A stretch of DNA of 64,000 bases from the NCBI RefSeq assembly GCF_009725235.1, contig NZ_WJFC01000005.1:1-64000 (forward strand), given 5' to 3'. The DNA comes from Scytonema sp. UIC 10036 (lineage in GTDB: Bacteria; Cyanobacteriota; Cyanobacteriia; Cyanobacteriales; Nostocaceae). Every line of letters begins with the position of its first letter. The first letter of the stretch is position 1. Positions 47,239 to 55,787 of the stretch are shown here, piece by piece. The notes under the pieces are model-generated. The model worked only from the letters and a program-made list of their open reading frames with translations, did no database searches and was not told the origin of the DNA. Position numbers and translations under genes: made by a program.

Positions 47239-48531
47239 TTGATGAAACTGGTCAAGCGGGTATATCCTGATGCGGATATAGTTTTAGTAACCTACTCAGA
47301 ACAACCCGGTGTTGGCATCAACTACCATCGCGATGATTCCTATGCCGCCTTTGAAGCCCGCAGCATTAACATCGGTAATTCTGATTGGGGATACCGTGCT
47401 GCTAAGGAACAAATGATATGGACCAAGGAAGAAAATACGGCAGCAACCTATCAGGAGTTTAAACTTGAGTCGGGTACGGTAACGCGGTTTAACTGCAAGA
47501 ACGAACACGCTGCTATCAATACTGAAGCCGGAAGATGGTCGATTAACATCTGGTCGGTTAAAAATGATTTGGGCAAAGAAAATAGCATTCGTCAAAAGTT
47601 TGAGAACTTCCTCGTCTCAAACCAACCCCCCCGTGCAGTAGTCAATACCAATGATGACCTTACCATTAAGGCTGACGAGTGGACACCGGGGGGAGAGATT
47701 AAAGTAGATCGGAGTTACGCCAACCTCAAAGAAGCTACCCGCAACACATCTTCACATCTTGCAGAGCAACTAAGCGTCCAAGAAATCATCTCTATTGGGA
47801 ATCAGACTACTGTCCGTGCTCAAAACCCCCAGATTCCAGAAAATCCTACTATATCTGGAAAACCAGTACCAATGGTTTACTCGCTACATCTGCATGGCGA
47901 ACCTCCGAAAGTACCAGTCAATACAACTATTGATGCCATGCGCGGGTACGGTAGGGTACATACCACCAGGGGTGTAGACTACCAAAAAACTTATGGCATC
48001 AAAGAGGGAGATATTGCGTTAGCCGAAGGCGGGCGCGACAGCGCCATCGCAGTCGGTAAGAATGGCGAACAGGTCGCTTTCCGGGTGGGTAAGCAGTACG
48101 AAATAACTCCTCAAACGATCCAAGACCCATCTTACCAGCAAGCCTGGGCAAACTGGGAGAAGCATTCACCTAAAGAACTGACCCAAACCCAAGCGAATAA
48201 GAATAAAGTCTATGGGTTATTCATGGAACCCCTAGGCGATTACGTCAACGGCAAGATTGTTCCGTTCCCATCCGTACAAAAAGAAACTGCCACATCTATT
48301 AATATTAGCCCCGACTCCAAAGACGGGTTGGGAGCAGCACTTGCTAATGCCACTGCACTTGCTAAAGAACAAGGCAAGTTACAGAACGATTACCAAGTTT
48401 CAATTAATGACAACCCAGTTGCAGCAAAAGGAAGGTATGGAGTAGAAACCCATGCAGTCAAACCTGAAGGTGTAGCATATGCATCTGCCGAACACGCATT
48501 CCACCACCAAAAGGGACGTAACATTAGATAG
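47239..48531 (+). CDS. Giant-gene fragment 2: AlkB-like oxygenase and first half of a NADAR domain
   Basis: 430 codons. The host frame is traceable upstream (NFIYPDFSRF, KLAVRDDAL), so TTG 47239 is only a nominal start. AlkB-like 2-oxoglutarate/Fe(II) motifs: H30 and D32 in NYHRDDSY, H90 in NEHAA, R99 in GRWSINIW. AlkB proteins remove alkyl groups from nucleic acids. Residues 130-330 are unassigned. From about 395 a NADAR (YbiA-like) domain begins (YGVETHAVKPEGVAYASAEH) and is cut at HHQKG by IS607-type element 2. Probably not functional alone. Confidence 0.7.
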   Translation: MMKLVKRVYPDADIVLVTYSEQPGVGINYHRDDSYAAFEARSINIGNSDWGYRAAKEQMIWTKEENTAATYQEFKLESGTVTRFNCKNEHAAINTEAGRWSINIWSVKNDLGKENSIRQKFENFLVSNQPPRAVVNTNDDLTIKADEWTPGGEIKVDRSYANLKEATRNTSSHLAEQLSVQEIISIGNQTTVRAQNPQIPENPTISGKPVPMVYSLHLHGEPPKVPVNTTIDAMRGYGRVHTTRGVDYQKTYGIKEGDIALAEGGRDSAIAVGKNGEQVAFRVGKQYEITPQTIQDPSYQQAWANWEKHSPKELTQTQANKNKVYGLFMEPLGDYVNGKIVPFPSVQKETATSINISPDSKDGLGAALANATALAKEQGKLQNDYQVSINDNPVAAKGRYGVETHAVKPEGVAYASAEHAFHHQKGRNIR

Positions 48532-48561
48532 CTGAATCTTGGAGTATCATGGAGTAAACCG

Positions 48562-49155
48562 ATGTTTTATTCCATGAAGTATCTTTCACCAATTCAAGCA
48601 CAAAAACTTTACGGCTATCATCCCAAAACTCTTGCCAATTGGGCGGATGAAGGAAAAATAGAGTATATCCGTACTCCAGGGGGACAAAGACGATATTTAG
48701 TGTCCTCCTTAGAATCCAGAGTACAGGCTAAACCTCAAGAAAAGACCGTTCTTTATTGCCGGGTATCCACCCAATCTCAAAAAGATGATTTGGATACTCA
48801 AGTTATCGAGTTATCTAGACGCGCACCAGATTCTGAAGTAATTAGGGAGGTAGGCTCAGGAATGAACTTTAAACGCAAAAAGTTCATGGCATTGATGCAC
48901 AGAGTGCATGAAGGTGAAGTCTCGCAGATAGTTGTAGGACATAAAGACAGGTTGTGTAGGTTTGGGTTTGATTTCGTGGAATGGTTCTGCAAGCTCAATG
49001 GGTGCAAGATTACAGTACTGGGAAAAACAGAGTTAAGTCCTCACCAAGAATTAATGCAAGACTTTATGGCTATCATGCACTGCTTTAGCTCAAAGCTCTA
49101 TTTTCTTAGAAAATACAAGGAAAAAATTTTAAATGACTGCGAAAAACCGGAGTGA
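48562..49155 (+). CDS. tnpA: IS607-type serine recombinase TnpA
   Basis: 197 residues, full length for the family. MerR-like HTH (SPIQAQKLYGYHPKTLANWA), then the resolvase domain with catalytic Ser in LYCRVSTQSQ and the DxxxR-type helix (GHKDRLCRFG). It catalyses excision and GG-targeted insertion through a circular intermediate. A TGTATAATAG promoter-like sequence lies between it and tnpB. Confidence 0.92.
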   Translation: MFYSMKYLSPIQAQKLYGYHPKTLANWADEGKIEYIRTPGGQRRYLVSSLESRVQAKPQEKTVLYCRVSTQSQKDDLDTQVIELSRRAPDSEVIREVGSGMNFKRKKFMALMHRVHEGEVSQIVVGHKDRLCRFGFDFVEWFCKLNGCKITVLGKTELSPHQELMQDFMAIMHCFSSKLYFLRKYKEKILNDCEKPE

Positions 49156-49198
49156 AAGAGTGTATAATAGTAATAGGTCGAAACAGCGTAGTTAAGTT

Positions 49199-50578
49199 AT
49201 GGCATTAGAACGCAAAAAAGGTTATTCAATTGAGTCCAAGACAGCTAGGTTTACCTTACTGAGAGACGGTATTGATTTGGATGAAACTAAGACTGCCTTT
49301 AACGATTTAGTGTCATTCTATTTCGCTGTTGTTTGCACCCACCCAGAAGGAACATCCAAGACAAAAGAACACTACAAAGTGTACGAAGGGTTGACGGTAG
49401 GACATTCTGCTCAATACCCGATACCAATGGATGCACCCTGCGTGTTCCGTCGTGCTGCCATCAAAAAAGCTATTGGTGCTTACAAGTCATGGAAAACCCA
49501 TTACGACAAGTGGGAATCTAGACATACTCGGCACAGAAAACACCGACCCCCAGTGCAACCACGTTCTTTCAACTTCAACCCAGTCTTTTACGCTGGCATG
49601 TGGAAGGAAGATACGGGCGATAGCATCATGCTCAAAGTACGTAGAAATAACACTTGGGTCTGGATTAAGTTCCAGTATCAAAGCTATGACATAGGAGATC
49701 TGTGGGAAAAAGCATCACCAACAGTCACTTTAAAAGGTGGCAAGGTATACCTAGATTTCACTATAGAAAAATACGTACCAGCAACAGGAGGATTAAAAAC
49801 AGTCATTCAACACTCAGATTTACGTATCTGCTCTGTTGACCTAGATTTAGACGGAAACATCGCTACTTGCACTATCCTAGAAAGCAAAGATAACGGCTCG
49901 GTGACAGAAATTAGCCGTATGACTGTAAAAGGTCACGCCAAGCACGTCCGTCTTAGGAAGCGTGATTTAGGAAAAGTTGCGCGTGCGATGAAAAAGACTG
50001 TCCGCGTTGACAAAGGTTTTGCTTCTCACAGATTCCAGAAGATATCTCGACGAGAACGTCACGAGGGACTGCGAGTCTCAAACGAAATTATTGAGTTTGC
50101 CAACCGTCATGGATGCAAAGTCATTGTGTTTGAACACTTAGGAAGCCTCTTGCCCAAGCGCGGCTCTTACTCACGTCGTTCCAACCAAAAACGTGCTTAC
50201 TGGCTCAAAGGAAAGATTGTCGAGAACGTGCGTCGAATTGCTTACCAACGGTACGCTATTCTCACAGCCAGAGTCAATCCTAAAGATACTTCTCGGTTGT
50301 GTGCTGTCAACTCAGTAGAAGTCTGGAGAGGCAACCATTACTTGCCTACTCTATTAGAGTTTTGTCAACCTTACCAATATGGTGGCAAATGCTTTGCCAC
50401 AGTTACAGGTCAACGCGGAAGTTCGGGATTAAACGCCGCACGTAACATTGGGCTCAAGTTCTTAGCCCGTAAGTTTGTACAGCCCAAGCTCGTTTTAGAG
50501 CGCAAGGCAGCCTCAAGAAAAAGCCTTCTACCCGTAAGGGTTGGGTTTGGTAACGTTGCAAGCAAAGTCAGTGGCTAA
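49199..50578 (+). CDS. tnpB: TnpB-family protein with substituted RuvC-III Asp
   Basis: 459 residues. RuvC-I is CSVDLDLDGNIATC, RuvC-II is IVFEHLGSL (E). In the RuvC-III segment, QRGSSGLNAARNIG, a Gly occupies the position where active TnpB has Asp before the LNAARNI stretch. The zinc knuckle is also eroded (a single Cys in SRLCAVN and one in GGKCFAT). It therefore looks nuclease-impaired, although the recombinase next to it is intact. It starts 44 nt after tnpA. Confidence 0.85.
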   Translation: MALERKKGYSIESKTARFTLLRDGIDLDETKTAFNDLVSFYFAVVCTHPEGTSKTKEHYKVYEGLTVGHSAQYPIPMDAPCVFRRAAIKKAIGAYKSWKTHYDKWESRHTRHRKHRPPVQPRSFNFNPVFYAGMWKEDTGDSIMLKVRRNNTWVWIKFQYQSYDIGDLWEKASPTVTLKGGKVYLDFTIEKYVPATGGLKTVIQHSDLRICSVDLDLDGNIATCTILESKDNGSVTEISRMTVKGHAKHVRLRKRDLGKVARAMKKTVRVDKGFASHRFQKISRRERHEGLRVSNEIIEFANRHGCKVIVFEHLGSLLPKRGSYSRRSNQKRAYWLKGKIVENVRRIAYQRYAILTARVNPKDTSRLCAVNSVEVWRGNHYLPTLLEFCQPYQYGGKCFATVTGQRGSSGLNAARNIGLKFLARKFVQPKLVLERKAASRKSLLPVRVGFGNVASKVSG

Positions 50579-50729
50579 CTGTACTCCAACCTTACCAAAG
50601 GTGCTGTGTAAGTACCTCCTATCTTTCCTACCATCCTACGCCTGCCTGGTTGAGTCAAAGACTCTTGATTCTGGGCAACGCGCTCACAGAGGAGAGAAGA
50701 AACAAGTAGCTATGGTTGACTCCGTTTGA
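50579..50729 (+). ncRNA. Predicted TnpB guide (omega/reRNA) region
   Basis: Non-coding 3' end of IS607-type element 2. TnpB systems encode the guide RNA over the tnpB 3' end and element end, with the guide derived from flanking DNA, here the giant gene. Assigned by position only. Confidence 0.4.
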
Positions 50730-50777
50730 CTACGCTATGCGATTACACTAAACCCATCAGCTAATGAATACAAACTG

Positions 50778-52658
50778 ATGGTACAAGTCCTTCACGCTAA
50801 ACTCGAACAGCATCCCCGGTTAGTTGATGCCATCGCCAAACGAGGAGGAACTGAGTGGTTAGAGAACTGCACTAACATAACCAACGCCCAGGACAAACAG
50901 TGGGAAGGTAAAGGTAAAGAATCAGCATTTATCCGCGCCCTCACTGAAGCCTATACCAATGTAGTCGAAAAATCACAACAAGCAACTATTTCAAATCCCC
51001 CATCACCACAAGTCCAAACCCAACCAATCAAAGTTATTAGCGGTGGGCAAACTGGCGCTGACATGGGAGGACTCCAAGGCGCGAAAGCATTAGGACTACC
51101 TACCGGAGGTACAGCCGCCGCCGGATGGATGACTGAGAATGGCGTAAATCCCAACCTGCAAGAATATGGGCTTGTCGAAGGGGAAAAAGGAAATACCACA
51201 GTTGAATCTTACAACAAGCGAACAGTTGAAAACATTCGCAACGCTGATGGTACTGCCATCTTTGGCGATATAAATAGCCCTGGCAGTCGTTTCACAGTAC
51301 AAACTGCCCAAAATATGGGTAAGCCAGTTTTACAGGTGCCGCTCGATACTGCGCTCAATGCTCGTCCTACAGCAGCTCAATTATTGCGTGATTTCGTTGA
51401 AACAAATCACATTAAAGTTCTTAACGTTGCTGGTAACCGAGAAAGCAAAGCACCAGGACTGCAAGCTGCTGTTGCCGAAATTGTACAAATAGGACTTGCT
51501 TATCAGCAAAACCAAGGGAAAAAAAGCTACTTAAGTGATACAATTAATACTAAAGTAACAGAAATTCCCGTCAGTCATGCAGCTGTTACTTCACAGAAGG
51601 TTCAAACAACAAAAGGGGTTGCTCCCGGTATCAACTTCAACTCACAAGGAAACGACCCACTAGGTGCTGTGCTCACCAGCACGACTGTTAAATCCAAGCA
51701 GGTAGGAACTATCGAGGGGGAATATCCCGTATCGTTCCGCGATAACAAAGCAATGCCAGTCGGCAACTACGGACTGGAAACCTACACCCAATCAAAACCA
51801 GAAGGTCAGCCATTTTTATCGGCAGAACAAGCCTTTTTCGCATATAAAGAAACTTTACCGTTAGGGGAACCCAGAGTTCAGTTAATGGCTGAAATCTTGA
51901 CAGCACGGTTTGAACAACATCCCAAGCTTGTCGAGGCAGTTACAAAACGGGGAGGGGTCAAATGGTTGGAAAATTGTAGCTACAAGGTTAGCCCAGAGGG
52001 TTCCAAAGCTAACTTCTGGGAGGGAGAAGGACTACAATCACCATACATTCGTGCGCTCGCACAAGCCTATACAAAGGTGATGGAGAAAGATCGAGTTGAA
52101 GAGCGATCGCCCGTCGAAGCAATTGAACCAGTACTTAATGCTCCAACCAGTAACCCCAAACAACAGGTTGGAGCAATGGAAAGAATTATCGAGCGAATGA
52201 AGGCTAATACAGTCCAGAACCTTCAGGATTGGTATATTGCTGCAGAACAACTCGGTAAAGGTGAAAATTATCTCAAGAGAATTCAGGAGGTAACTGAACT
52301 ATATGTAAAAGAAAACATTAGCCTTGAAAATATTTTTCCAGCGATGGAAAAAGACCTCAAGGCACTCGAACAAATTAACGAAATCACAAGCCTTGCCCAA
52401 CGTGTTGTTAAAACAATCGGGCGAGAAGATGTCAATGGCATCATGTCTGTAGAAACTCAAAAATATCAAATTGCTACCAAAGCTCAAGATAAAACTTACT
52501 TAATCAAGGACAAGGAAGACAATGTACTGTTGTATGTTAGAGAAGGAAAAACCCAAGTCAATAAAATCAATGATGAAATGATGCAAGATTTTAAATTCAT
52601 GAATTTCCGCATCGATAATTCACTTCATAAGGTTAAACAGGATTTAGTAGAGAGGTAA
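50778..52658 (+). CDS. Giant-gene fragment 3: NADAR half, SLOG domain, second NADAR, C-terminal region
   Basis: 626 codons. Residues 1-66 complete the interrupted NADAR (AKLEQHPRLVDAIAKRGG, WLENC, FIRALTEAY). Residues 84-235 are a SLOG/YpsA-type Rossmann domain (VISGGQTGADMGGLQGAKAL). Residues 290-440 are an intact second NADAR (PFLSAEQAFFAYK, WLENC, FWEGEGLQSPYIRALAQAY) that parallels the broken one. Residues 450-626 are helical and unassigned. NADAR proteins act on ADP-ribose-linked substrates and SLOG domains bind nucleotide ligands. The frame reads upstream to about 50730, so the ATG is nominal. Function after the breaks is doubtful. Confidence 0.75.
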   Translation: MVQVLHAKLEQHPRLVDAIAKRGGTEWLENCTNITNAQDKQWEGKGKESAFIRALTEAYTNVVEKSQQATISNPPSPQVQTQPIKVISGGQTGADMGGLQGAKALGLPTGGTAAAGWMTENGVNPNLQEYGLVEGEKGNTTVESYNKRTVENIRNADGTAIFGDINSPGSRFTVQTAQNMGKPVLQVPLDTALNARPTAAQLLRDFVETNHIKVLNVAGNRESKAPGLQAAVAEIVQIGLAYQQNQGKKSYLSDTINTKVTEIPVSHAAVTSQKVQTTKGVAPGINFNSQGNDPLGAVLTSTTVKSKQVGTIEGEYPVSFRDNKAMPVGNYGLETYTQSKPEGQPFLSAEQAFFAYKETLPLGEPRVQLMAEILTARFEQHPKLVEAVTKRGGVKWLENCSYKVSPEGSKANFWEGEGLQSPYIRALAQAYTKVMEKDRVEERSPVEAIEPVLNAPTSNPKQQVGAMERIIERMKANTVQNLQDWYIAAEQLGKGENYLKRIQEVTELYVKENISLENIFPAMEKDLKALEQINEITSLAQRVVKTIGREDVNGIMSVETQKYQIATKAQDKTYLIKDKEDNVLLYVREGKTQVNKINDEMMQDFKFMNFRIDNSLHKVKQDLVER

Positions 52659-52663
52659 CTCAA

Positions 52664-53479
52664 ATGAAAGACTTAATTGAAAAATTAGGCGCAATTGAAG
52701 TAGAAGGAATGAGTATAGCTCAAAAAGCCGCTGTCGTCAGAGAAATAATGGATTATCTAAAAGTAACTGACGAGCAAATTGAAGAGTACGGAAAACGGGA
52801 AATCGCCGAAGAAACTCAAGCAGAAGCAGCTTCAGGTCTTAGCTCGATAGTAGGTGAAGTAGCCAAAGTCACACAAGAAGAAGCAAAAGTCACCCCACAA
52901 GAAATTGAACCTATTAGTTTTATGGAGCAAGAGTATCAATACCCATCCTCTACCAATGAGCTTATTCCAACTGTAGAAAAAACCTTTGAACCAAAAATTC
53001 TAAATACTTCATCTAACAAAAATGATGATAGTACTAATAATAGTGCAGAAGAAACTATAGAGAATCAAAAACAATCGTTAGTAACCGAGCCTCAGATTCA
53101 GCAATTTGTCATTCCGTTAATTATAGATAGAATAACCACTTTTGGTAAACAAGATAAAGAGTCCCAGAAAATTGTTTATCAGGGAGAAGAGTATACAGCT
53201 AGTCTCAAATTAGAAAAAGATACCCAAACACTAAGCCTAGATAGAAACTATTCCAAACTAGAGGAAAACGAAGAGGCGCTATTGGCATCAAAAGATAATA
53301 GCTCTAAAGAATATTCTATTATTGTCAATAACCTCACAAAAGAAGAATTTGAACGTTTTAAAGCTCTATTCCAGAGCCAGTCACGCGGGCAGGTTTCTCA
53401 ACTTGAGAGAACTAGCGTCTACAGAGAACAGAGCCAACAACAAGTACAAAATCAGGAGTTGGATAGCGAACTCGATTAG
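52664..53479 (+). CDS. Hypothetical protein downstream of the giant gene
   Basis: 271 residues. Starts 5 nt after the giant gene ends, with GAGAGG upstream, so it is cotranscribed with it. N-terminal helical part (EKLGAIEVEGMSIAQKAAVV), long acidic low-complexity middle (60-140), then a small beta-rich region (QKIVYQGEEYTASLKLEKD). The C-terminus is Gln-rich. No motif. It may be an accessory factor of the polymerase-like protein. Confidence 0.6.
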   Translation: MKDLIEKLGAIEVEGMSIAQKAAVVREIMDYLKVTDEQIEEYGKREIAEETQAEAASGLSSIVGEVAKVTQEEAKVTPQEIEPISFMEQEYQYPSSTNELIPTVEKTFEPKILNTSSNKNDDSTNNSAEETIENQKQSLVTEPQIQQFVIPLIIDRITTFGKQDKESQKIVYQGEEYTASLKLEKDTQTLSLDRNYSKLEENEEALLASKDNSSKEYSIIVNNLTKEEFERFKALFQSQSRGQVSQLERTSVYREQSQQQVQNQELDSELD

Positions 53480-53490
53480 ATGGAAGAATT

Positions 53491-53640
53491 CAGAATTCAG
53501 GATTCAGAATTCAGGAGTTATAGATTTAAAGTTTTATGCGAAACTTAAACTCTTTAATTCAATTCTGATTTATAACTCCTGAATTCTTATTAAATTTTGC
53601 TTAGACATTCTGACTCCTGACTCCTGAATTCTGACTACTT
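53491..53640. repeat. GAATTCAGGAGT repeat cluster with inverted copies
   Basis: GAATTCAGGAGTTATA at 53507-53522 is perfectly inverted at 53571-53586. Further GACTCCTGAATTCTGAC copies run to 53640. Same family as 31199-31332 and 56640-56852. Confidence 0.7.
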
Positions 53641-53644
53641 GTCA

Positions 53645-53890
53645 TTAAATTAGTTTCATCCAGACTCCGTATAAAAAGGATAAAAAACAGAGTAACAGCC
53701 GTTTATAAAAACCAATTGGAGTCTTGGGACAAACAACGATCGCTACTGCAAAATAATAAAGCGAATCAGCAAAATCCAAAAGACTTGTCGGGCTAAGTGG
53801 AAATCTACCTAGCCCGACAAATATTAATAGCCCTGTCAATGCCCAAACAACGATTTTTTCTATCCAGTCAAGAATTTTATCCATCTTCAT
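53645..53890 (-). CDS. Small integral membrane protein
   Basis: 81 residues with two or three hydrophobic helices (WALTGLLIFVGLG; YYFAVAIVVC; LLLCFLSFLYGVWM). The spacing recalls YkvA-like (DUF1232) proteins, but the match is weak. It stands alone on the minus strand. Confidence 0.5.
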   Translation of the reverse strand: MKMDKILDWIEKIVVWALTGLLIFVGLGRFPLSPTSLLDFADSLYYFAVAIVVCPKTPIGFYKRLLLCFLSFLYGVWMKLI

Positions 53891-54143
53891 AAAGATTTAT
53901 CTTTAGCTCCATAATTTTACTTATTTTTATTAAAATAAACTCTACAGTAAAAAACACCTACATACTTTAGTCCTTCATTATAAATATAAAAATTAGAGAG
54001 ATTTTAAAAATTTTCTTTAAATATAAAAAAATCATTAATTTAGAAGTCTAATATGTAGGTAATGTAAAGAAGTACAAACATTTCAAAACAGAAATGTTAT
54101 AAGTATGATTACTAATAACTAAGACAGATTAAGGATGATGCAA
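53891..54143. promoter_or_regulatory. Regulatory region with a parA-repeat-like box
   Basis: Very AT-rich divergent spacer. GTAGGTAATGTA at 54055-54066 is identical, in reverse, to the core of the tandem repeats before parA. It lies about 80 bp upstream of the response-regulator start. Confidence 0.5.
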
Positions 54144-54941
54144 ATGATTAGTGTTGTCATCATTGAGAACGATAATATGTCTAGAATTGGTGCCACCGCT
54201 ATCTTGTCTAAAAATCAGAAATTTCAAGTATGGGGAGCCAAATACGGAAAAGAGGGATTAGACATAATCGCATCTCAAAAACCAGATGTGGTAGTTCTCA
54301 ATATTGAACTACCTGATATTTGTGGGCTAGAGGCAATTAGCGCTATCAAGCGTACTCACTCCTCAGCAAGAATCGTGGTCATGACTGCCAAGAGCGATCG
54401 CGACTCGATTAAGGCTGCAATTGCTAACGGCGCAGACTGCTACTACTGTAAAAACAGTCCCAAAGAAGAGGTAGGAGAAAGATTCCTCGAAGCAATATTT
54501 GCAGCATACAACCATGAATCGTGGATTGACCCCACCATCAACCGCATCCTAGTAGATAGCTTCAGGTCGAAAGAGACACAAGAGAAGCAGATGAATCTGT
54601 TAAGCGAATTCTCCGACAAAGAACTCACAACCCTCAGACTCGTTGCTGCTGGGATGAGGAACGATGAAGTCGCTAACGTCATGTATGTTTCAGAAGGTAC
54701 GGTTAGGTCATACCTGCACAATTCATTTATTAAGTTAGGAGTCAATAACAAGCTCAACGCCATTCGCGAGGCTATCCGTCTGGGAATCCTAACTTTTGCA
54801 GATCTGAAAATTGAGCAAGAGCCTACTTACAGAAGAAGCAAGAAAACCAGAAGCAGCAAGGATGACCAACAAAATCAAAACCGTCAGGCTCAAAAGAGTC
54901 AAGACAAAAGTTATCCGAGTTACAACGGTTGGGCTGCTTAG
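54144..54941 (+). CDS. NarL/LuxR-type response regulator with atypical receiver
   Basis: 265 residues from the third ATG (54144), which is 9 nt after AAGG; ATGs at 54135 and 54138 are also possible. The receiver domain has the acidic pair (ENDN), T81 and K103, but the phospho-acceptor position in VVVLNIELPD is Asn (N53) instead of Asp. C-terminal LuxR HTH (FSDKELTTLRLVAAG ... SEGTVRSYLHNSFIKLGV). The tail is polar and Gln-rich. It is likely a phosphorylation-independent DNA-binding protein. No histidine kinase is nearby. Confidence 0.9.
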   Translation: MISVVIIENDNMSRIGATAILSKNQKFQVWGAKYGKEGLDIIASQKPDVVVLNIELPDICGLEAISAIKRTHSSARIVVMTAKSDRDSIKAAIANGADCYYCKNSPKEEVGERFLEAIFAAYNHESWIDPTINRILVDSFRSKETQEKQMNLLSEFSDKELTTLRLVAAGMRNDEVANVMYVSEGTVRSYLHNSFIKLGVNNKLNAIREAIRLGILTFADLKIEQEPTYRRSKKTRSSKDDQQNQNRQAQKSQDKSYPSYNGWAA

Positions 54942-54999
54942 TAGGTAGTTCTACCAAAGTGACTCATAAATCTTAGTGTCATAGTGATAAAATCTCTGC

Positions 55000-55078
55000 T
55001 TTTCTCTCTGCGCTCTCTGCGTCTCTGTGGTTAAAAAGTCATTTATTTAACCGCAGAGGCACAGAGAGCACAGAGGAA
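55000..55078. terminator. Large imperfect hairpin between convergent genes
   Basis: About 35-bp arms (CTCTCTGCGTCTCTGTGGTTAA and its inverse) separated by about 10 nt. A dispersed cyanobacterial repeat type that here lies between converging genes and can serve as a two-way terminator. Confidence 0.6.
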
Positions 55079-55117
55079 AGAAAAATTTTATCCACCTTGG
55101 CCGAGCTGCTTAACGAG

Positions 55118-55741
55118 TTAATTAACTAGAATTGTGCAACCTTCGTCTTTTTTCTGAAGACACGTCTTAATAATGGGAGCATTCTTCTGATAGATTTTAC
55201 GAGCTAGTTGACCTTCCTGAGACTTAGCCCAATTTAATAGATTTTGGTCTTCAGGCTTCAAAATCAGAGTTTGGACAACAGCTTGAGAAAAAGCAGTATC
55301 AGCAACAGTTTTGTAAGTGAAGATGCCAATCCCAGTTCCCAAAGCCAGAACAAAGCCCAATACACCCCCAATTTGAGCCAAATTCCAATTGTTAAGACCA
55401 AACCCTAGTTGAGGTAAAGCCCTTCCACCGCCGTCAGTTTTTTCGAGCAACTCTTTTGCAACTTCGGCGATCGCAGTCTTTTGTTGCTGAATAGCCATAC
55501 TACAAGCATCCCTAAGTTTATTGTCTACCATATTCGTCCATTGGTTAACAATGTCATTAAACCTACTCAGTAATTTCTCTAAGATAATTTGGGTAGTACC
55601 CAACTCGGCATAAAGGTTAAACAAGGGGTCATCACGTCGAATACCCAGTTGGAGCACATAGTTAATAATTTCTGCTTTTTTCGCTTCATCAAGGTTTGAA
55701 AAAACATTTTCGACATTTTTTGCGACATCATTATTAGCCAT
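55118..55741 (-). CDS. Hypothetical protein with one membrane segment
   Basis: 207 residues. Helical N-terminal 110 residues (probable coiled coil) and one hydrophobic segment (IGGVLGFVLALGTGIGIFTY at about 125-144). A C-terminal domain of about 60 residues has two Cys (TCLQKKDEGC). It is the last gene of a minus-strand group with two ParA-like ATPases and could anchor them to the membrane. Family unknown to me. Confidence 0.6.
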   Translation of the reverse strand: MANNDVAKNVENVFSNLDEAKKAEIINYVLQLGIRRDDPLFNLYAELGTTQIILEKLLSRFNDIVNQWTNMVDNKLRDACSMAIQQQKTAIAEVAKELLEKTDGGGRALPQLGFGLNNWNLAQIGGVLGFVLALGTGIGIFTYKTVADTAFSQAVVQTLILKPEDQNLLNWAKSQEGQLARKIYQKNAPIIKTCLQKKDEGCTILVN

Positions 55742-55787
55742 AAGACAATAACAAGCTCAAACAAATTTAAGTATCAAAAAATACTAA

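Larger units (their letters stand above)
48515..50715. mobile_element. IS607-type element 2 (tnpA plus tnpB), approximate ends
   Basis: It splits the first NADAR domain: its first half ends near 48515 and the second half resumes at about 50730. Candidate GG junctions are 48513-48515 and 50714-50715, but no clean in-frame rejoining was found, so the ends are approximate. The 3' region after tnpB (50579-50715) should encode the guide RNA scaffold of TnpB. Confidence 0.65.
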
